Source: Candidatus Heimdallarchaeota archaeon (lineage in GTDB: Archaea > Asgardarchaeota > Heimdallarchaeia > Heimdallarchaeales > Kariarchaeaceae). Taken from it: a stretch of 45,219 nt of DNA. The DNA is taken from NCBI GenBank assembly GCA_021399405.1, contig JAAFKL010000279.1, positions 1 to 45,219 of the forward strand, written 5' to 3'. The notes below the pieces were generated by a model. The model searched no databases and had not been told where the DNA came from. It was given only the letters and a program-made list of their open reading frames with translations. How positions within the stretch are numbered: position 1 is the first letter of the stretch; each line of letters begins with the position of its first letter. This document shows positions 27,258 to 36,718 of this stretch, piece after piece. Position numbers and translations under genes: made by a program.

Positions 27258-30200
27258 TTGAGAATAAGTTCCAAGTCGATTATGTTAATCATAATCCTTC
27301 TTACATCTACATTTACCAGTGAATTTAAGATAAATTTGGAAATCTCAGAAACATTAGTTGAACAAGAACTTATCATAGGATCTGCTCTCCAAAAAACGGA
27401 TAATCTTGATCCTAGGATTTGGTATCTTTCGGACTTAGGCAACGTTAATCCAAATGATATTATCTATGAATTTCAAACAATGGAAGGGGGGCTAGTTCAT
27501 ATTGACAAATCTAAAAATTCCAATAGAAATAATGGAATCGATCTAACAAATAGCTATTTTAAAATTGATAATAATGATTATTTGTCTCTCCTACAATCTC
27601 AACTAAAAAATGAGAATGTAAATACAGAACTACTAGATCTCGAAAAACCATGGGAATGGGGTTATACTGGTGAAAATTCAGTTATTGCAGTTATTGATAC
27701 TGGAATTGATTTTCTTCATCCTAGCTTGATAGGAAAAAAAATTGATGAGAGAAGTTTTGTGAAAGAAGAATTGGGTTATCCGTCTGATGAATCGGTTGTT
27801 GATCTATTCGGGCATGGCACATCAGTTTCTGGGTTGATAGTGGGTAATGATCCTGCGTATCCTGAATACCGCGGTGTGGCTTATGATGCAAAATTAGTTA
27901 ATGCAAAAGTTGCGAATTCAGATGGGTTGATTTTTTCATCAGGATTGTTGGCTGCTATAGATTGGGCAGCTAATTTAGATGAAGTTGACGTAATTAACAT
28001 TTCTTTAGGTGAACTCGAAGAGAGTCCAATTACAGATTTACTTGAAAAAATGGCCAATGCAGCTGTAAAATTAGGAAAGTTAGTAGTGAGCTCTTCAGGA
28101 AATGATGGTAAAAACGGAAAAAATACATTTGAACCTTTTACAATTGGATCTCCAGGGTCTGCAGTTGAGGCAATTTCAGTTGGTGCAATTGATTTTAATA
28201 AAAATCTAGCATCTCAAAGTTCAGAAGGTCCAACAATGGGATGGGAGGTAAAACCTGATTTTATTGCCCCAGGTGTAAATTTGAAGGTTCCTAGACTATA
28301 CAATAATTATCCATCTTGCACAGAAAATCTATGTTACAGATTTCTCAGTGGCACTTCTTTTGCTACACCCATAATATCTGGAGTTATGGCTCTTGCTAAT
28401 TCAGCATTGGTTGATCATGGATTACCTAACAATCCTGGCATTATCAAAGGGACTGCTCATATGGTATCTTCCAGTATTGGATTACCTTGGTATCAAGCGG
28501 GAAGTGGATTGATAAATGTAACAAAAATGATTAGTTCTCTAGTAAATGGGAGTTATTCTGGAATCATTTTACCCAAAGGAGCTCATCATCCTAAACTAAC
28601 AAAGATACCTGCAGGTGAGATGATAGAAATCCCGGTTACAGTAATCAGTGATTCTCTTTCTTCATGGACAAGCTATGTTGGTGATGGTAACGCTAGTGAA
28701 TTTACTTCAATCAGTTTTGAAGAAGATAATATTGCTTACTCTCAAATTATCTCTCTAAAAATTAATCCGACTAATGGAACAAGTCCTGGTTTGTATGTGT
28801 ATAATTATAACATTACAAGCACGAATGGCTTAATTGTGGCTTCATCTCTTGCAGTCACAGTTACAGAGCCAGTAACTTATAGATTATTATTAGATTTAAC
28901 CCATACCCCTTGGGATAGCGTATTTGCATCATCTTCAAGACATCGATTAGAACGTCTTTTGGGACAGGATACTCAAGATTTAGTTGATTTGTTAATTGAA
29001 AATGGAGTGTGGGTTGATGAACTATTAACTGGGAGATTAACTAGCACAATTTTGGATCGTTATGATGTTATATGGATGCCAAGTGTATTTGTAGATCCAA
29101 TACCATTTCTTACAGATAGAGAACCAATTAGATCTCAAAAAATTAGCAATGAAGAGTTAATGGCATTATATCACTTCAAACAGAATGGGGGTAAATTCAT
29201 TATTGATTTTGGTGGTAGGACAGTTAATGATCTTACAACTGATATTACAGTTCCAGATCTATCCTCACTTGAAAGTCTGATGAGCTTGTTTGGTTTAAGG
29301 ATCTCTAATGTGGTTGATAACAAAGGATTTCAGACTGGAATTGTTGATCCTGAACTAAATTTTGCTACAACCAATTATAGGACGACTAAAGGTGTAATCC
29401 AAATAACAAATGGAATACCAATTGTTACTGATGGTGAATACAATCAGATTGCGGGTTATATCGGTGAAAATCAGGATATGGCATTTATAGTAAATAATAG
29501 AAATTGGAGGGACGAAAGTAGATTAAGTGATGATCAGACAAATGGGCCGAAAGATTTTGCAAAAGCCGTTGTAAACTGGATATTGAAGGGGGATCAAATT
29601 TCGAGTTTCTCAATTAGTGAAATTGATGATCAACTTGAACTATCCATATTATTCAATGAAACTATAATTGGAAATGAATTGTTTGTAAGTATCAACTCTT
29701 CTCAAGGAATACAAGAGTTGACAGATCTATCAGTTAATGGATGGAAATTAACCACATCATTTGCCATTGCAACAGGGGAGAGATTCTCAGTAAATATCAC
29801 ATATGGTTCTGAAACAACAATTTTTCAAAAAGAAATAGATTCACAAGGCCCATTTATTGATGTGAACATGAAACAGGGATCAAAGGGATCTAATGGAGAA
29901 CTTCGAACTACATGGGAGATAATTCTATTAGATAATGCACCTATTCCTAAATACAATTCTCTCGTTACAATTCTCAATTCTGAAGATCTAATTGAAATCA
30001 ACGAAATAGAAACAGGCTATAGTTTTACTGTTAGTAATTCTTACATTGAACTTAATGACATAATTGCAGTTGTGGAAATAATTGACAGTCTGGGTCAATA
30101 CAGTCATTTTAATTTAAACCTAAACTCTCTCTTAATCAATTCGAAGTCTATAAATGACTCAGATGACCTTCTTACTGAAAATTTAAAACCAGTTATTGTA

Positions 30201-30263
30201 TCGCTTTCCTTAATTTTGATCTTAACTATATCATATGTGACAAAAAGAAAGAGGAAATTATGA
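27258..30263 (+). CDS. Membrane-anchored subtilase with GATase-like domain, site-1-protease-like order (2)
   Basis: Paralogue of the preceding gene, 1001 residues. The start is a TTG at 27258 placed five bases after a GGTGA (27248-27252); it gives a signal peptide RISSKSIMLIIILLTSTF. The S8 domain has an intact triad: Asp147 (AVIDTGIDF), His186 (FGHGTSVSG), Ser367 (GTSFATPIISG), with oxyanion Asn282 (SSSGNDG). A GATase-like domain spans about 540-777 (YRLLLDLTHTPWD, LDRYDVIWMPSV, HFKQNGGKFIIDFGG, LESLMSLFGLRI). Beta domains, one TM helix (PVIVSLSLILILTISYV) and a basic tail TKRKRKL follow. Substrates are unknown; two such proteases in tandem could process each other or a common surface protein. 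Confidence 0.93.
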   Translation: MRISSKSIMLIIILLTSTFTSEFKINLEISETLVEQELIIGSALQKTDNLDPRIWYLSDLGNVNPNDIIYEFQTMEGGLVHIDKSKNSNRNNGIDLTNSYFKIDNNDYLSLLQSQLKNENVNTELLDLEKPWEWGYTGENSVIAVIDTGIDFLHPSLIGKKIDERSFVKEELGYPSDESVVDLFGHGTSVSGLIVGNDPAYPEYRGVAYDAKLVNAKVANSDGLIFSSGLLAAIDWAANLDEVDVINISLGELEESPITDLLEKMANAAVKLGKLVVSSSGNDGKNGKNTFEPFTIGSPGSAVEAISVGAIDFNKNLASQSSEGPTMGWEVKPDFIAPGVNLKVPRLYNNYPSCTENLCYRFLSGTSFATPIISGVMALANSALVDHGLPNNPGIIKGTAHMVSSSIGLPWYQAGSGLINVTKMISSLVNGSYSGIILPKGAHHPKLTKIPAGEMIEIPVTVISDSLSSWTSYVGDGNASEFTSISFEEDNIAYSQIISLKINPTNGTSPGLYVYNYNITSTNGLIVASSLAVTVTEPVTYRLLLDLTHTPWDSVFASSSRHRLERLLGQDTQDLVDLLIENGVWVDELLTGRLTSTILDRYDVIWMPSVFVDPIPFLTDREPIRSQKISNEELMALYHFKQNGGKFIIDFGGRTVNDLTTDITVPDLSSLESLMSLFGLRISNVVDNKGFQTGIVDPELNFATTNYRTTKGVIQITNGIPIVTDGEYNQIAGYIGENQDMAFIVNNRNWRDESRLSDDQTNGPKDFAKAVVNWILKGDQISSFSISEIDDQLELSILFNETIIGNELFVSINSSQGIQELTDLSVNGWKLTTSFAIATGERFSVNITYGSETTIFQKEIDSQGPFIDVNMKQGSKGSNGELRTTWEIILLDNAPIPKYNSLVTILNSEDLIEINEIETGYSFTVSNSYIELNDIIAVVEIIDSLGQYSHFNLNLNSLLINSKSINDSDDLLTENLKPVIVSLSLILILTISYVTKRKRKL

Positions 30264-30365
30264 ATCAATGATTAATAATTGGACCTAATTTTCAACAAAC
30301 ATCGGCGTTGATTACGAGCAACTAATATGTAAATTCAAATTAGAAAATATAATATCGGTGAAATT

Positions 30366-30953
30366 ATGTTTAGAACTCGTCATCCATTGGGATTACCAAA
30401 AGGCTCAGTGAGGGCTACTATTACAATTGCTCTTTCAATTGATTTAGTGTGGCTTTCAATAGAGAAAGAACCAATTGCGAATCATTTAGCTACGTTAACA
30501 GCAATTGCACTTACTTTCTACTTTGGTGGTAAAATGCGTGCGGAAATCCCTATACCCAAATCTGCTACAGCTTCGGAAAGAGCATGGGGTTTACCAGCAG
30601 GTACCATCAGATTCTTGATAATTGTAATTTTTAGCGTTGGTATTTATCAACTTATGATTGTTGAGGGAAGAAATTTCCTGCCTTCTTATTATCTAGAGGT
30701 AATATACAGCGTAATTGGGTATAACCTGGGTATGATTTACATGAAAGTTCGAAAACGACTCTTTCCAATTGCAAAACCAGGTGCAGGATTCTTAGATCAT
30801 CTTAAATCCCTAGCTTTTCTTGGATTAACTGGAACTACAATCTTCTATACCATTTATCATTCAACATCACAAACCACAGAGAACTTAATTTTTGGAGCAA
30901 CAGTTCTTCTTGGTTTCTACTTTGGTGTTAGAGATCAAAAACAACAAGCTTGA
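30366..30953 (+). CDS. Small membrane protein with internal repeat
   Basis: A 195-residue integral membrane protein of unknown function. It shows an internal duplication: HPLGLPKGSVRATITIALSI and RAWGLPAGTIRFLIIVIFSV each start with a GLPxGxxR turn followed by a membrane helix. A third, weaker copy lacks the turn (FLGLTGTTIFYTIY). The segments FYFGGKMR and FYFGVRDQ mark the ends of units one and three. RBS GGTGA (30357-30361) precedes the ATG, consistent with being the last gene of the plus-strand cluster that starts near 22 kb, although 102 bases separate it from the protease. Confidence 0.72.
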   Translation: MFRTRHPLGLPKGSVRATITIALSIDLVWLSIEKEPIANHLATLTAIALTFYFGGKMRAEIPIPKSATASERAWGLPAGTIRFLIIVIFSVGIYQLMIVEGRNFLPSYYLEVIYSVIGYNLGMIYMKVRKRLFPIAKPGAGFLDHLKSLAFLGLTGTTIFYTIYHSTSQTTENLIFGATVLLGFYFGVRDQKQQA

Positions 30954-31024
30954 ATAGGGGAAAATCGATAAACCCTAATCTAAATGCCTAAAATACTGAT
31001 TATTGATTTTGGTCAATCTCGAAA

Positions 31025-31085
31025 TGTTTATATTGTAGTAATGTACTGATAGTATTGAACCGGTAATATACCAAAGGGTCATTAC
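31025..31085 (+). promoter_or_regulatory. grpE-dnaK-dnaJ promoter with operator-like repeats
   Basis: A TATA-like GTTTATATTG (about 31026-31035) would start transcription near 31055. Two direct repeats, GTAATGTAC (31038-31046) and GTAATATAC (31063-31071), flank that point 25 bases apart, and an inverted third copy GTCATTAC lies at 31078-31085. Repeats at this position suggest a repressor site for heat-shock control. The leader to the grpE ATG is about 75 nt. Confidence 0.5.
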
Positions 31086-31130
31086 TGTTTCACTCAACTA
31101 CATCAAGTATCAAACTAAAGAAGTGATAGT

Positions 31131-31871
31131 ATGGTTTCTGAAGAAAATATGCAAGTTGGATTAGACGATGCAACCGAAAATAACAATGATAAGCAGGTTC
31201 TAGAGAAAGATGAGCATGTAGATACCACAGATGAGAAATCTGAAAAGTCTGTTGAGGAAACAAAGGAAGAAGAAGTTGTCGAAATGGTTGAAATACCAAA
31301 GAAACGACTTGAAATACTTGAGAATGCGGAAAAAGAAGCTTTGGAAGAAATAAAACGTGAACGTGCTGGTGTTATTAACTACCGTAAACGCTTAGAGAAA
31401 CAAAGAGATGATTTCGCTGAAATTGCATCTGTACGAGTGCTTTCAAAACTGTTAGATGTTGATGAAGACGTGAAAAGGATACTGGAAAATGGAAAAGAAT
31501 CTATTCCCGAAAAGCATTTAGAGGGAATATCAATGATGGCTCAGAGAATCAATACAATTTTTAATCAAGAAGGTGTCAAGATTCTTGAAATCAAAGAGGG
31601 AAAAACTCGATTTGATCCTAGATACCATGAACCAATACTTACACAACCAAATCCTAATCTCCCTGATAAAACTGTCATTACAGTTGTAAATGCTGGATTT
31701 ATCAAAGGCGATCGAGTGCTTAGACCTGCTAAAGTAATTATTACTACAATACCGCCAGAACCGAAAGAAAAAGAAGAGGTAACCTCTGCTTCCGAAAAAG
31801 ATACTGGTGTTGAATCCAACTCCAATAACAATGGAGACGAAACGGATAACTCAGAGGTAAAAAAACAATAG
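31131..31871 (+). CDS. grpE: GrpE nucleotide exchange factor
   Basis: Co-chaperone that releases ADP from DnaK. It has 246 residues, longer than bacterial GrpE (about 190) because of a long acidic N-terminal region and an acidic/Asn-rich tail. The core has the long dimerisation helix (EIKRERAGVINYRKRLEKQR) and the beta-wing ending in the family signature: GFDP-like TRFDPRYHEPI, then DKTVITVVNAGFIKGDRVLR and PAKVIIT. First gene of the grpE-dnaK-dnaJ operon; its stop codon is 9 bases before the dnaK start. The order and content are those of the bacterial DnaK system, which archaea are thought to have acquired by transfer. Confidence 0.94.
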   Translation: MVSEENMQVGLDDATENNNDKQVLEKDEHVDTTDEKSEKSVEETKEEEVVEMVEIPKKRLEILENAEKEALEEIKRERAGVINYRKRLEKQRDDFAEIASVRVLSKLLDVDEDVKRILENGKESIPEKHLEGISMMAQRINTIFNQEGVKILEIKEGKTRFDPRYHEPILTQPNPNLPDKTVITVVNAGFIKGDRVLRPAKVIITTIPPEPKEKEEVTSASEKDTGVESNSNNNGDETDNSEVKKQ

Positions 31872-31880
31872 GTGAAACAT

Positions 31881-33764
31881 ATGGGAAAAGAAAAAGTAAT
31901 CGGAATCGATTTAGGAACAACTAATTCAGCTGTGGCAATAGTGGAATCCGGCGATGTGAAAATGATCCCTACGTCTGAAGGCGGGGACCTTCTCCCATCA
32001 GTCGTAAAATTTAATGAAGACGGAACCAGAACAGTTGGTGTTTTGGCAAAACGTCAAATGATAAGTGCTACTGATTCTTGTTTGGCTGAAACCAAGCGAG
32101 ATATGGGCTCATCAATAAAATACAAAGTTAATGGCAAAGAATATACCCCACAAGAGGTTGCTGCTTTTGTATTACAAAAAATGAAAGCTGACGCAGAAGC
32201 ATATGTAGGAGAGACTATTACAAAAGCAGTTATTACAGTTCCTGCTTATTTCTCTGATGCACAAAGAAAAGCTACTCGTGATGCAGGTAAAATTGCAGGT
32301 TTAGAGGTTCTTCGTATCGTTGCCGAACCAACAGCCAGTGCTTTAGCATATGGTCTTGATAAGGAAGAGGAACAAACAATTCTTGTATTCGATTTGGGTG
32401 GTGGTACTTTTGATGTAAGTATAATTGAAATAGAAGAGGGATTGTTTGAAGTAAAATCTACTTCGGGTAATAATAGATTGGGTGGTGCAGATTTCGATGA
32501 GCGAATCGTTGAATGGCTCAGGGATGAATTTAAGAAATCTCAAGGTATCGACTTAAGTCAAGATAGAACTGCGATGCAACGATTGAAAGATTCTGCTGAA
32601 CAAGCAAAAATTGAACTATCAACAAATCTAAAGACTAACATCAATATCCCTTATCTAACAGCGGATGCTTCAGGTCCAAAACACCTTAACACTGATTTAA
32701 CTCGAGCTAAATTTGATGAGTTAACTGCAGATCTTGTTCAAGAGGTGATTGGTCCAGTACGCAAAGCAATCGAGGATTTTGGAAAGAGTATAAGCGAAAT
32801 AGATCGAGTGCTACTTGTTGGTGGATCAACGAGAATCCCTGCTATTCAAAAGGCAGTCTTTGATATTACTGGGAAAGAACCAGACAAGAGTATTGATCCT
32901 GACAAAGTTGTAGCTATGGGTGCAGCAATTCAAGCTGCAATTCTAGCTGGAGACATAACTGATGTCTTATTGTTGGATGTTACACCATTAACATTAGGTA
33001 TCGAGACTCTTGGAAATGTCTCTACACCTTTAATTGAAAGGAATACTACAATTCCTACTCGTAAATCTCAAATATTTTCAACTGCAGGTGATAGTCAAAC
33101 ATCTGTTGAAATTTCGGTTTTGCAAGGTGAAAGACCTATGGCTAGAGATAATATCGCATTAGGTAAATTTAGCTTGGTAGGTATTCCACCGGCCCCACGA
33201 GGCACACCTCAAATTGAGGTAACATTTGATATAGATTCTAACGGTATTGTGAATGTTTCTGCAAAAGATATGGGAACCGGTCAAGAACAATCTATCAAAA
33301 TTACGTCTCAAACCTCTTTGTCCGATGCCGAAATTGAACAAAAAGTCAGAGAAGCCAAAGAACATGAAGAAGAGGATAAGGCAGTCAGAGACAAAATTCA
33401 AGTGAAAAATGAAGCTGAAGCAATGGTCTACCAAGCTAAAAAGGCAATTACAGACCTTGGTGATAAAATAACAGATGCTGAGAAAACAACTTTTGAAGGT
33501 AAGATTAGCAAATTAGAAGATGAGCTAAAAACTGAAAATATTGATAATATTAAAGCTGCAAAAGATGACCTTGAACAAGAGTTTCATAAATTCTCAGAGA
33601 AGCTCTATCAACAAGAAGGTGGACCTGAACAACAGGGAGCTCCAGGTGCAGAATCGTTTGCTGATGGTTTCACTCCACCAGGAGCTACTCCTAGTCAACC
33701 AGAATCAAAATCTTCAGATGATTTCGTAGATGTTGACTACGAAGTAAGTGACTCTGAAGACTAA
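31881..33764 (+). CDS. dnaK: DnaK (Hsp70) chaperone
   Basis: ATP-dependent Hsp70 chaperone of 627 residues. Phosphate-1 motif [11 protein letters not shown], adenosine motif [10 protein letters not shown], phosphate-2 [12 protein letters not shown], the linker [14 protein letters not shown], a substrate-binding domain and a helical lid ending in an acidic tail. ATG 31881 is chosen because GGTGA (31871-31875) lies five bases before it; the frame could open at a GTG within that very ribosome-binding site, which is unlikely to be used. The nucleotide-binding domain lacks the roughly 25-residue insert typical of Gram-negative DnaK, as in other archaeal and Gram-positive types. It works with the flanking GrpE and DnaJ. 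Confidence 0.97.
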   Translation: MGKEKVIGIDLGTTNSAVAIVESGDVKMIPTSEGGDLLPSVVKFNEDGTRTVGVLAKRQMISATDSCLAETKRDMGSSIKYKVNGKEYTPQEVAAFVLQKMKADAEAYVGETITKAVITVPAYFSDAQRKATRDAGKIAGLEVLRIVAEPTASALAYGLDKEEEQTILVFDLGGGTFDVSIIEIEEGLFEVKSTSGNNRLGGADFDERIVEWLRDEFKKSQGIDLSQDRTAMQRLKDSAEQAKIELSTNLKTNINIPYLTADASGPKHLNTDLTRAKFDELTADLVQEVIGPVRKAIEDFGKSISEIDRVLLVGGSTRIPAIQKAVFDITGKEPDKSIDPDKVVAMGAAIQAAILAGDITDVLLLDVTPLTLGIETLGNVSTPLIERNTTIPTRKSQIFSTAGDSQTSVEISVLQGERPMARDNIALGKFSLVGIPPAPRGTPQIEVTFDIDSNGIVNVSAKDMGTGQEQSIKITSQTSLSDAEIEQKVREAKEHEEEDKAVRDKIQVKNEAEAMVYQAKKAITDLGDKITDAEKTTFEGKISKLEDELKTENIDNIKAAKDDLEQEFHKFSEKLYQQEGGPEQQGAPGAESFADGFTPPGATPSQPESKSSDDFVDVDYEVSDSED

Positions 33765-33783
33765 AACCAAAATAGGTGAAATT

Positions 33784-34884
33784 GTGTCCAAAAAAAGAGA
33801 CTATTATGAGGTTCTTGGGTTATCTAAGAGTGCAACCGAGAAAGAATTGAAAAAATCTTATAGAAAACGTGCTATGGAATATCATCCTGATAAATATCAA
33901 GGTGCTAAAGATGAAGCAGAAGAAAAGTTCAAGGAATTGAATGAAGCATATTCTATACTCTCGGATTCTCAAAAACGTGAAGTTTACGATCGATTTGGAC
34001 ATGCTGGATTGGAAGGTGCTGGATCTTCAGCACGTGGTGCAGATCCATTTGAGTTCTTTAGTTCCATTTTTGGTGGAAGCAGTATGTTTGATAACATCTT
34101 TGGAGGTATGGGAAATCGACGATCGAGGCAAAGAGGGCCAAGACGTGGAGATGATGTTGTACTAGATCTAGAACTTAGTTTTGAAGATGCATTCTCTGGA
34201 ATTGGTAAAAAAATAAGGATGCCATTTAGGAAAGCTTGTGCTAATTGTACCGGCACTGGTGCTGAGGGTGGTGCTTTGAAGACTTGTGCTACTTGTCAAG
34301 GTAGTGGAGTTGTTGAAAATAGAGTTCAACAAGGATTTTTCATACAAATCATTCAAGAACCCTGTCGAGAGTGTTACGGTCGAGGTCAAATACCCAAGAA
34401 TAAATGTAAAATTTGTAAGGGTTCAGGAAGATCAAAAGAGAGAGAAGAAATCACAGTTCGAATACCTAAGGGAATTGATGATGGACAAGCAATTAGAGTT
34501 CAAGGCAAAGGTAAACCCTCAAGCAATGGTGGTTTAGCTGGAGATTTAATATTCCGAATTCATCTTAAAGAACATGAATTGTTTCAAAGAAACGGCCTTG
34601 ATACATATGCCAAAATTGAGGTGGATTATCCAACATTGGTTCTTGGTGGTAAAATAAACGTTCCAACCATATCTGGAAAAGGTGAAAAATCTAAAACTGA
34701 ACTCTCAATTAAATCTGGATCTCAGTTAAATGATGTAATCAAATCAGATAAAAATGGCTTTGAAAGCAAAGTGAGAGGTAACGAAGTAAAAGGCGATGCC
34801 TACTATGTTCTAAGTTTGAAAGTTCCTAAACGAGTGAATAAAAGAACCAAAGAATTGTTAAAAGAATTACAAGATTCGAAATAA
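33784..34884 (+). CDS. dnaJ: DnaJ (Hsp40) co-chaperone, type I
   Basis: Activates DnaK ATPase and delivers unfolded clients. Full type-I layout in 366 residues: J domain with YHPDKYQ and ending in YDRFGHAG; a Gly/Phe-rich linker (FEFFSSIFGGSSMFDNIFGG); four zinc-binding repeats CANCTGTG, CATCQGSG, CRECYGRG and CKICKGSG; and C-terminal client-binding domains. The GTG at 33784 gives the normal N-terminus SKKRDYYEVLG and has GGTGA six bases before it (33775-33779 area). The frame is open 12 codons further upstream, overlapping dnaK, but that segment is not DnaJ-like. Last gene of the operon. Confidence 0.96.
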   Translation: MSKKRDYYEVLGLSKSATEKELKKSYRKRAMEYHPDKYQGAKDEAEEKFKELNEAYSILSDSQKREVYDRFGHAGLEGAGSSARGADPFEFFSSIFGGSSMFDNIFGGMGNRRSRQRGPRRGDDVVLDLELSFEDAFSGIGKKIRMPFRKACANCTGTGAEGGALKTCATCQGSGVVENRVQQGFFIQIIQEPCRECYGRGQIPKNKCKICKGSGRSKEREEITVRIPKGIDDGQAIRVQGKGKPSSNGGLAGDLIFRIHLKEHELFQRNGLDTYAKIEVDYPTLVLGGKINVPTISGKGEKSKTELSIKSGSQLNDVIKSDKNGFESKVRGNEVKGDAYYVLSLKVPKRVNKRTKELLKELQDSK

Positions 34885-34994
34885 TAACCGCTAGAACTGC
34901 AATTTGCTACCTAAAGAATTTCCATGGTTAGTTTATCAAATATTAATTACAAAAAAAGTATTTCAATTTAGAATTAATGAAATCAGATTCAAGC

Positions 34995-36059
34995 TCATCT
35001 ATTTGGATCTGGAAATAGATTTGAAATTGTGGTAGAAATTCTCCCGATCAGAGGCATTATCAAACCAAGTACTTCTTCACTTTCTACTGTAATGTAAATA
35101 AAACTATGAGCATCAACATATTGGAAAAATACCCACTTTCCATCTAGGTCGATAGTGCGAAATTCCTCACCTTTATCTAACATACCAATAATCTGAGACA
35201 TATTGCCTAAAATAATTTCATACATTTTATTGTCGATACTTTCTTCGAGTCTACCTGCCGTCGTCTTCTGGATTGTCCCATCTTGATTAAAACGGATTAG
35301 TGTGATTTGTAATGCATCTTTAAATGTCTGGATGAATTTATTTAGTAAATGATACAAAGCTTTGTTGCTACTAAGAATTTGACCTTCCTCTAACATAGCG
35401 GCAACATTTTTTCGCTTATCCTCTGCAATCCCAGTAATATCCTCTTTTGGAACAGTTTTTTCTACAGATTCTTCGTCATTCACAGTATCTAATTTCGGCT
35501 TTCCTAATAGTTTTAAAGCTCTTCTCTCTGCCAACTCTCTTAATTTATAAGGGTAGATTTTTGCTTGGGGTCCAAAGGTCATTTCACCCCCAATTTCCTC
35601 AGAGATTAAGGTAGAGATTAATTGGGAATTAATCACCATTTCATCTGCTATCGTCTCATCATCGTTGAATTGAGTTAAACATGCCTTATAAACCTCGAGT
35701 AGGAGCTTCAGTAAATTCGAAAATTGAGAGTCATCATAGCTCGGATCCACTACTATTAGAAAAATGAAATCTTCAAGACTTGAAAATAACATTTTCAAAT
35801 CTTCTAATACTATAGTTCTAACATTACCAGTATCAACTTTTCCACCAAATTCATTAAGGGTTTGTGCTAAACCTCCAATGACACTTGTGTCATGATCATC
35901 CGATGATTTGAATCTATAATTGACAATAAGTTCAGTTGTTGCATTTTCATAGATCAAGATGTTTAGTAATATACCTTCAAGTAAGGAGAGCTCCTTTTCC
36001 AATTCACCTACTGAAATTAATAAACTACTCAACTTGTCATTTTCACTTACAGGGAACAA
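34995..36059 (-). CDS. Protein with two longin/roadblock-like domains
   Basis: A 354-residue soluble protein. The N-terminal third reads as a longin-type fold: LLEGILLNILIYE, a helix GGLAQTLNEFGGKV, strands VRTIVLEDLKMLFSSLEDFIF and a closing helix LLKLLLEVYKACL. After a charged linker (about residues 165-225) a second similar unit follows: ALQITLIRFNQDGTIQ, GNMSQIIGMLDKGEEFRTID, KWVFFQYVDAHSFIYITV and IMPLIGRISTTISNLF. Such tandem longin/roadblock folds are characteristic of Asgard genomes and of eukaryotic GTPase regulators; the call is by fold pattern, not by motif. The TTG start is the only one available before an upstream stop. It converges on dnaJ with 110 bases between. Confidence 0.72.
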   Translation of the reverse strand: MFPVSENDKLSSLLISVGELEKELSLLEGILLNILIYENATTELIVNYRFKSSDDHDTSVIGGLAQTLNEFGGKVDTGNVRTIVLEDLKMLFSSLEDFIFLIVVDPSYDDSQFSNLLKLLLEVYKACLTQFNDDETIADEMVINSQLISTLISEEIGGEMTFGPQAKIYPYKLRELAERRALKLLGKPKLDTVNDEESVEKTVPKEDITGIAEDKRKNVAAMLEEGQILSSNKALYHLLNKFIQTFKDALQITLIRFNQDGTIQKTTAGRLEESIDNKMYEIILGNMSQIIGMLDKGEEFRTIDLDGKWVFFQYVDAHSFIYITVESEEVLGLIMPLIGRISTTISNLFPDPNR

Positions 36060-36231
36060 ATAAAAAACTAGTTGTTAGAATTTTGTAAAAAATGAATTTA
36101 AATTCTTTAAATCAAAACACATCAGATATTTAACGTTCTTTTCTTAAGAAATAATGAATCAATATGTAGTTTCAACATATGGCAGGAAACTAGAAGCGAA
36201 CGATTTTAAGATTGATATGATTTGATATCTT

Positions 36232-36669
36232 ATGCAAAGAAGATTACTGGATATCCTCGCAGATCCAGATAATCCATCGATTTGGCCCCTAAAATTAGAA
36301 ATATTCAAATCTGAGGAAAGAGAAAGAAAAATCGTTCCTCATCCACATGAAAATGGTTTATTTTGTAAATTTTATTGCCACCTTAAAGATGAATATCTTG
36401 TCTCCAATCCTTTAGAAGACAATGAGAAATCACTCAGTCAAGAAGATTTGAACAGAATTACTGATTTTGATCAATGTGCAGACTGTATAAAATTGGAAAT
36501 TATAGATGGAATGCTCTATCATAACCAAAATAAAGAAATTAAATGGTTCATCATTGATCGAGAGATACCTGTAATGTATCCATTAGAATTAAGGGATGTT
36601 TCTCAAGAGAGATTGTTTATTGAAAATTATAGTGGTGATTGTACTAAGTTAGGTATTCAAAAACCATAA
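36232..36669 (+). CDS. Trm112-like protein
   Basis: A 145-residue protein whose two ends match Trm112, the small zinc protein that activates tRNA, rRNA and release-factor methyltransferases in archaea and eukaryotes. N-terminus RRLLDILADPDNPSIWPLKL corresponds to the family's RRLLDILACPxCKxPL; C-terminal WFIIDREIPVMYPLELRD corresponds to YPIRDGIPVMLPEEAR. The two N-terminal cysteines are replaced (ADPDNP). A middle insert carries CKFYC and CADC, which may provide zinc ligands instead. A TATA-like GATTTTAAG about 26 nt before the ATG suggests a leaderless mRNA. A methyltransferase partner is not nearby. Confidence 0.75.
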   Translation: MQRRLLDILADPDNPSIWPLKLEIFKSEERERKIVPHPHENGLFCKFYCHLKDEYLVSNPLEDNEKSLSQEDLNRITDFDQCADCIKLEIIDGMLYHNQNKEIKWFIIDREIPVMYPLELRDVSQERLFIENYSGDCTKLGIQKP

Positions 36670-36718
36670 ATTTCTCATTGTATTGTTTAGATTATTAATT
36701 TAGGTATAATAGATTCAA

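Noticed and set aside
27230..27442. Minus-strand frame of 70 codons over the start of the second anchored subtilase
   Set aside because: It opposes the signal peptide and propeptide of a well-supported gene and has no recognisable motif or ribosome-binding site.
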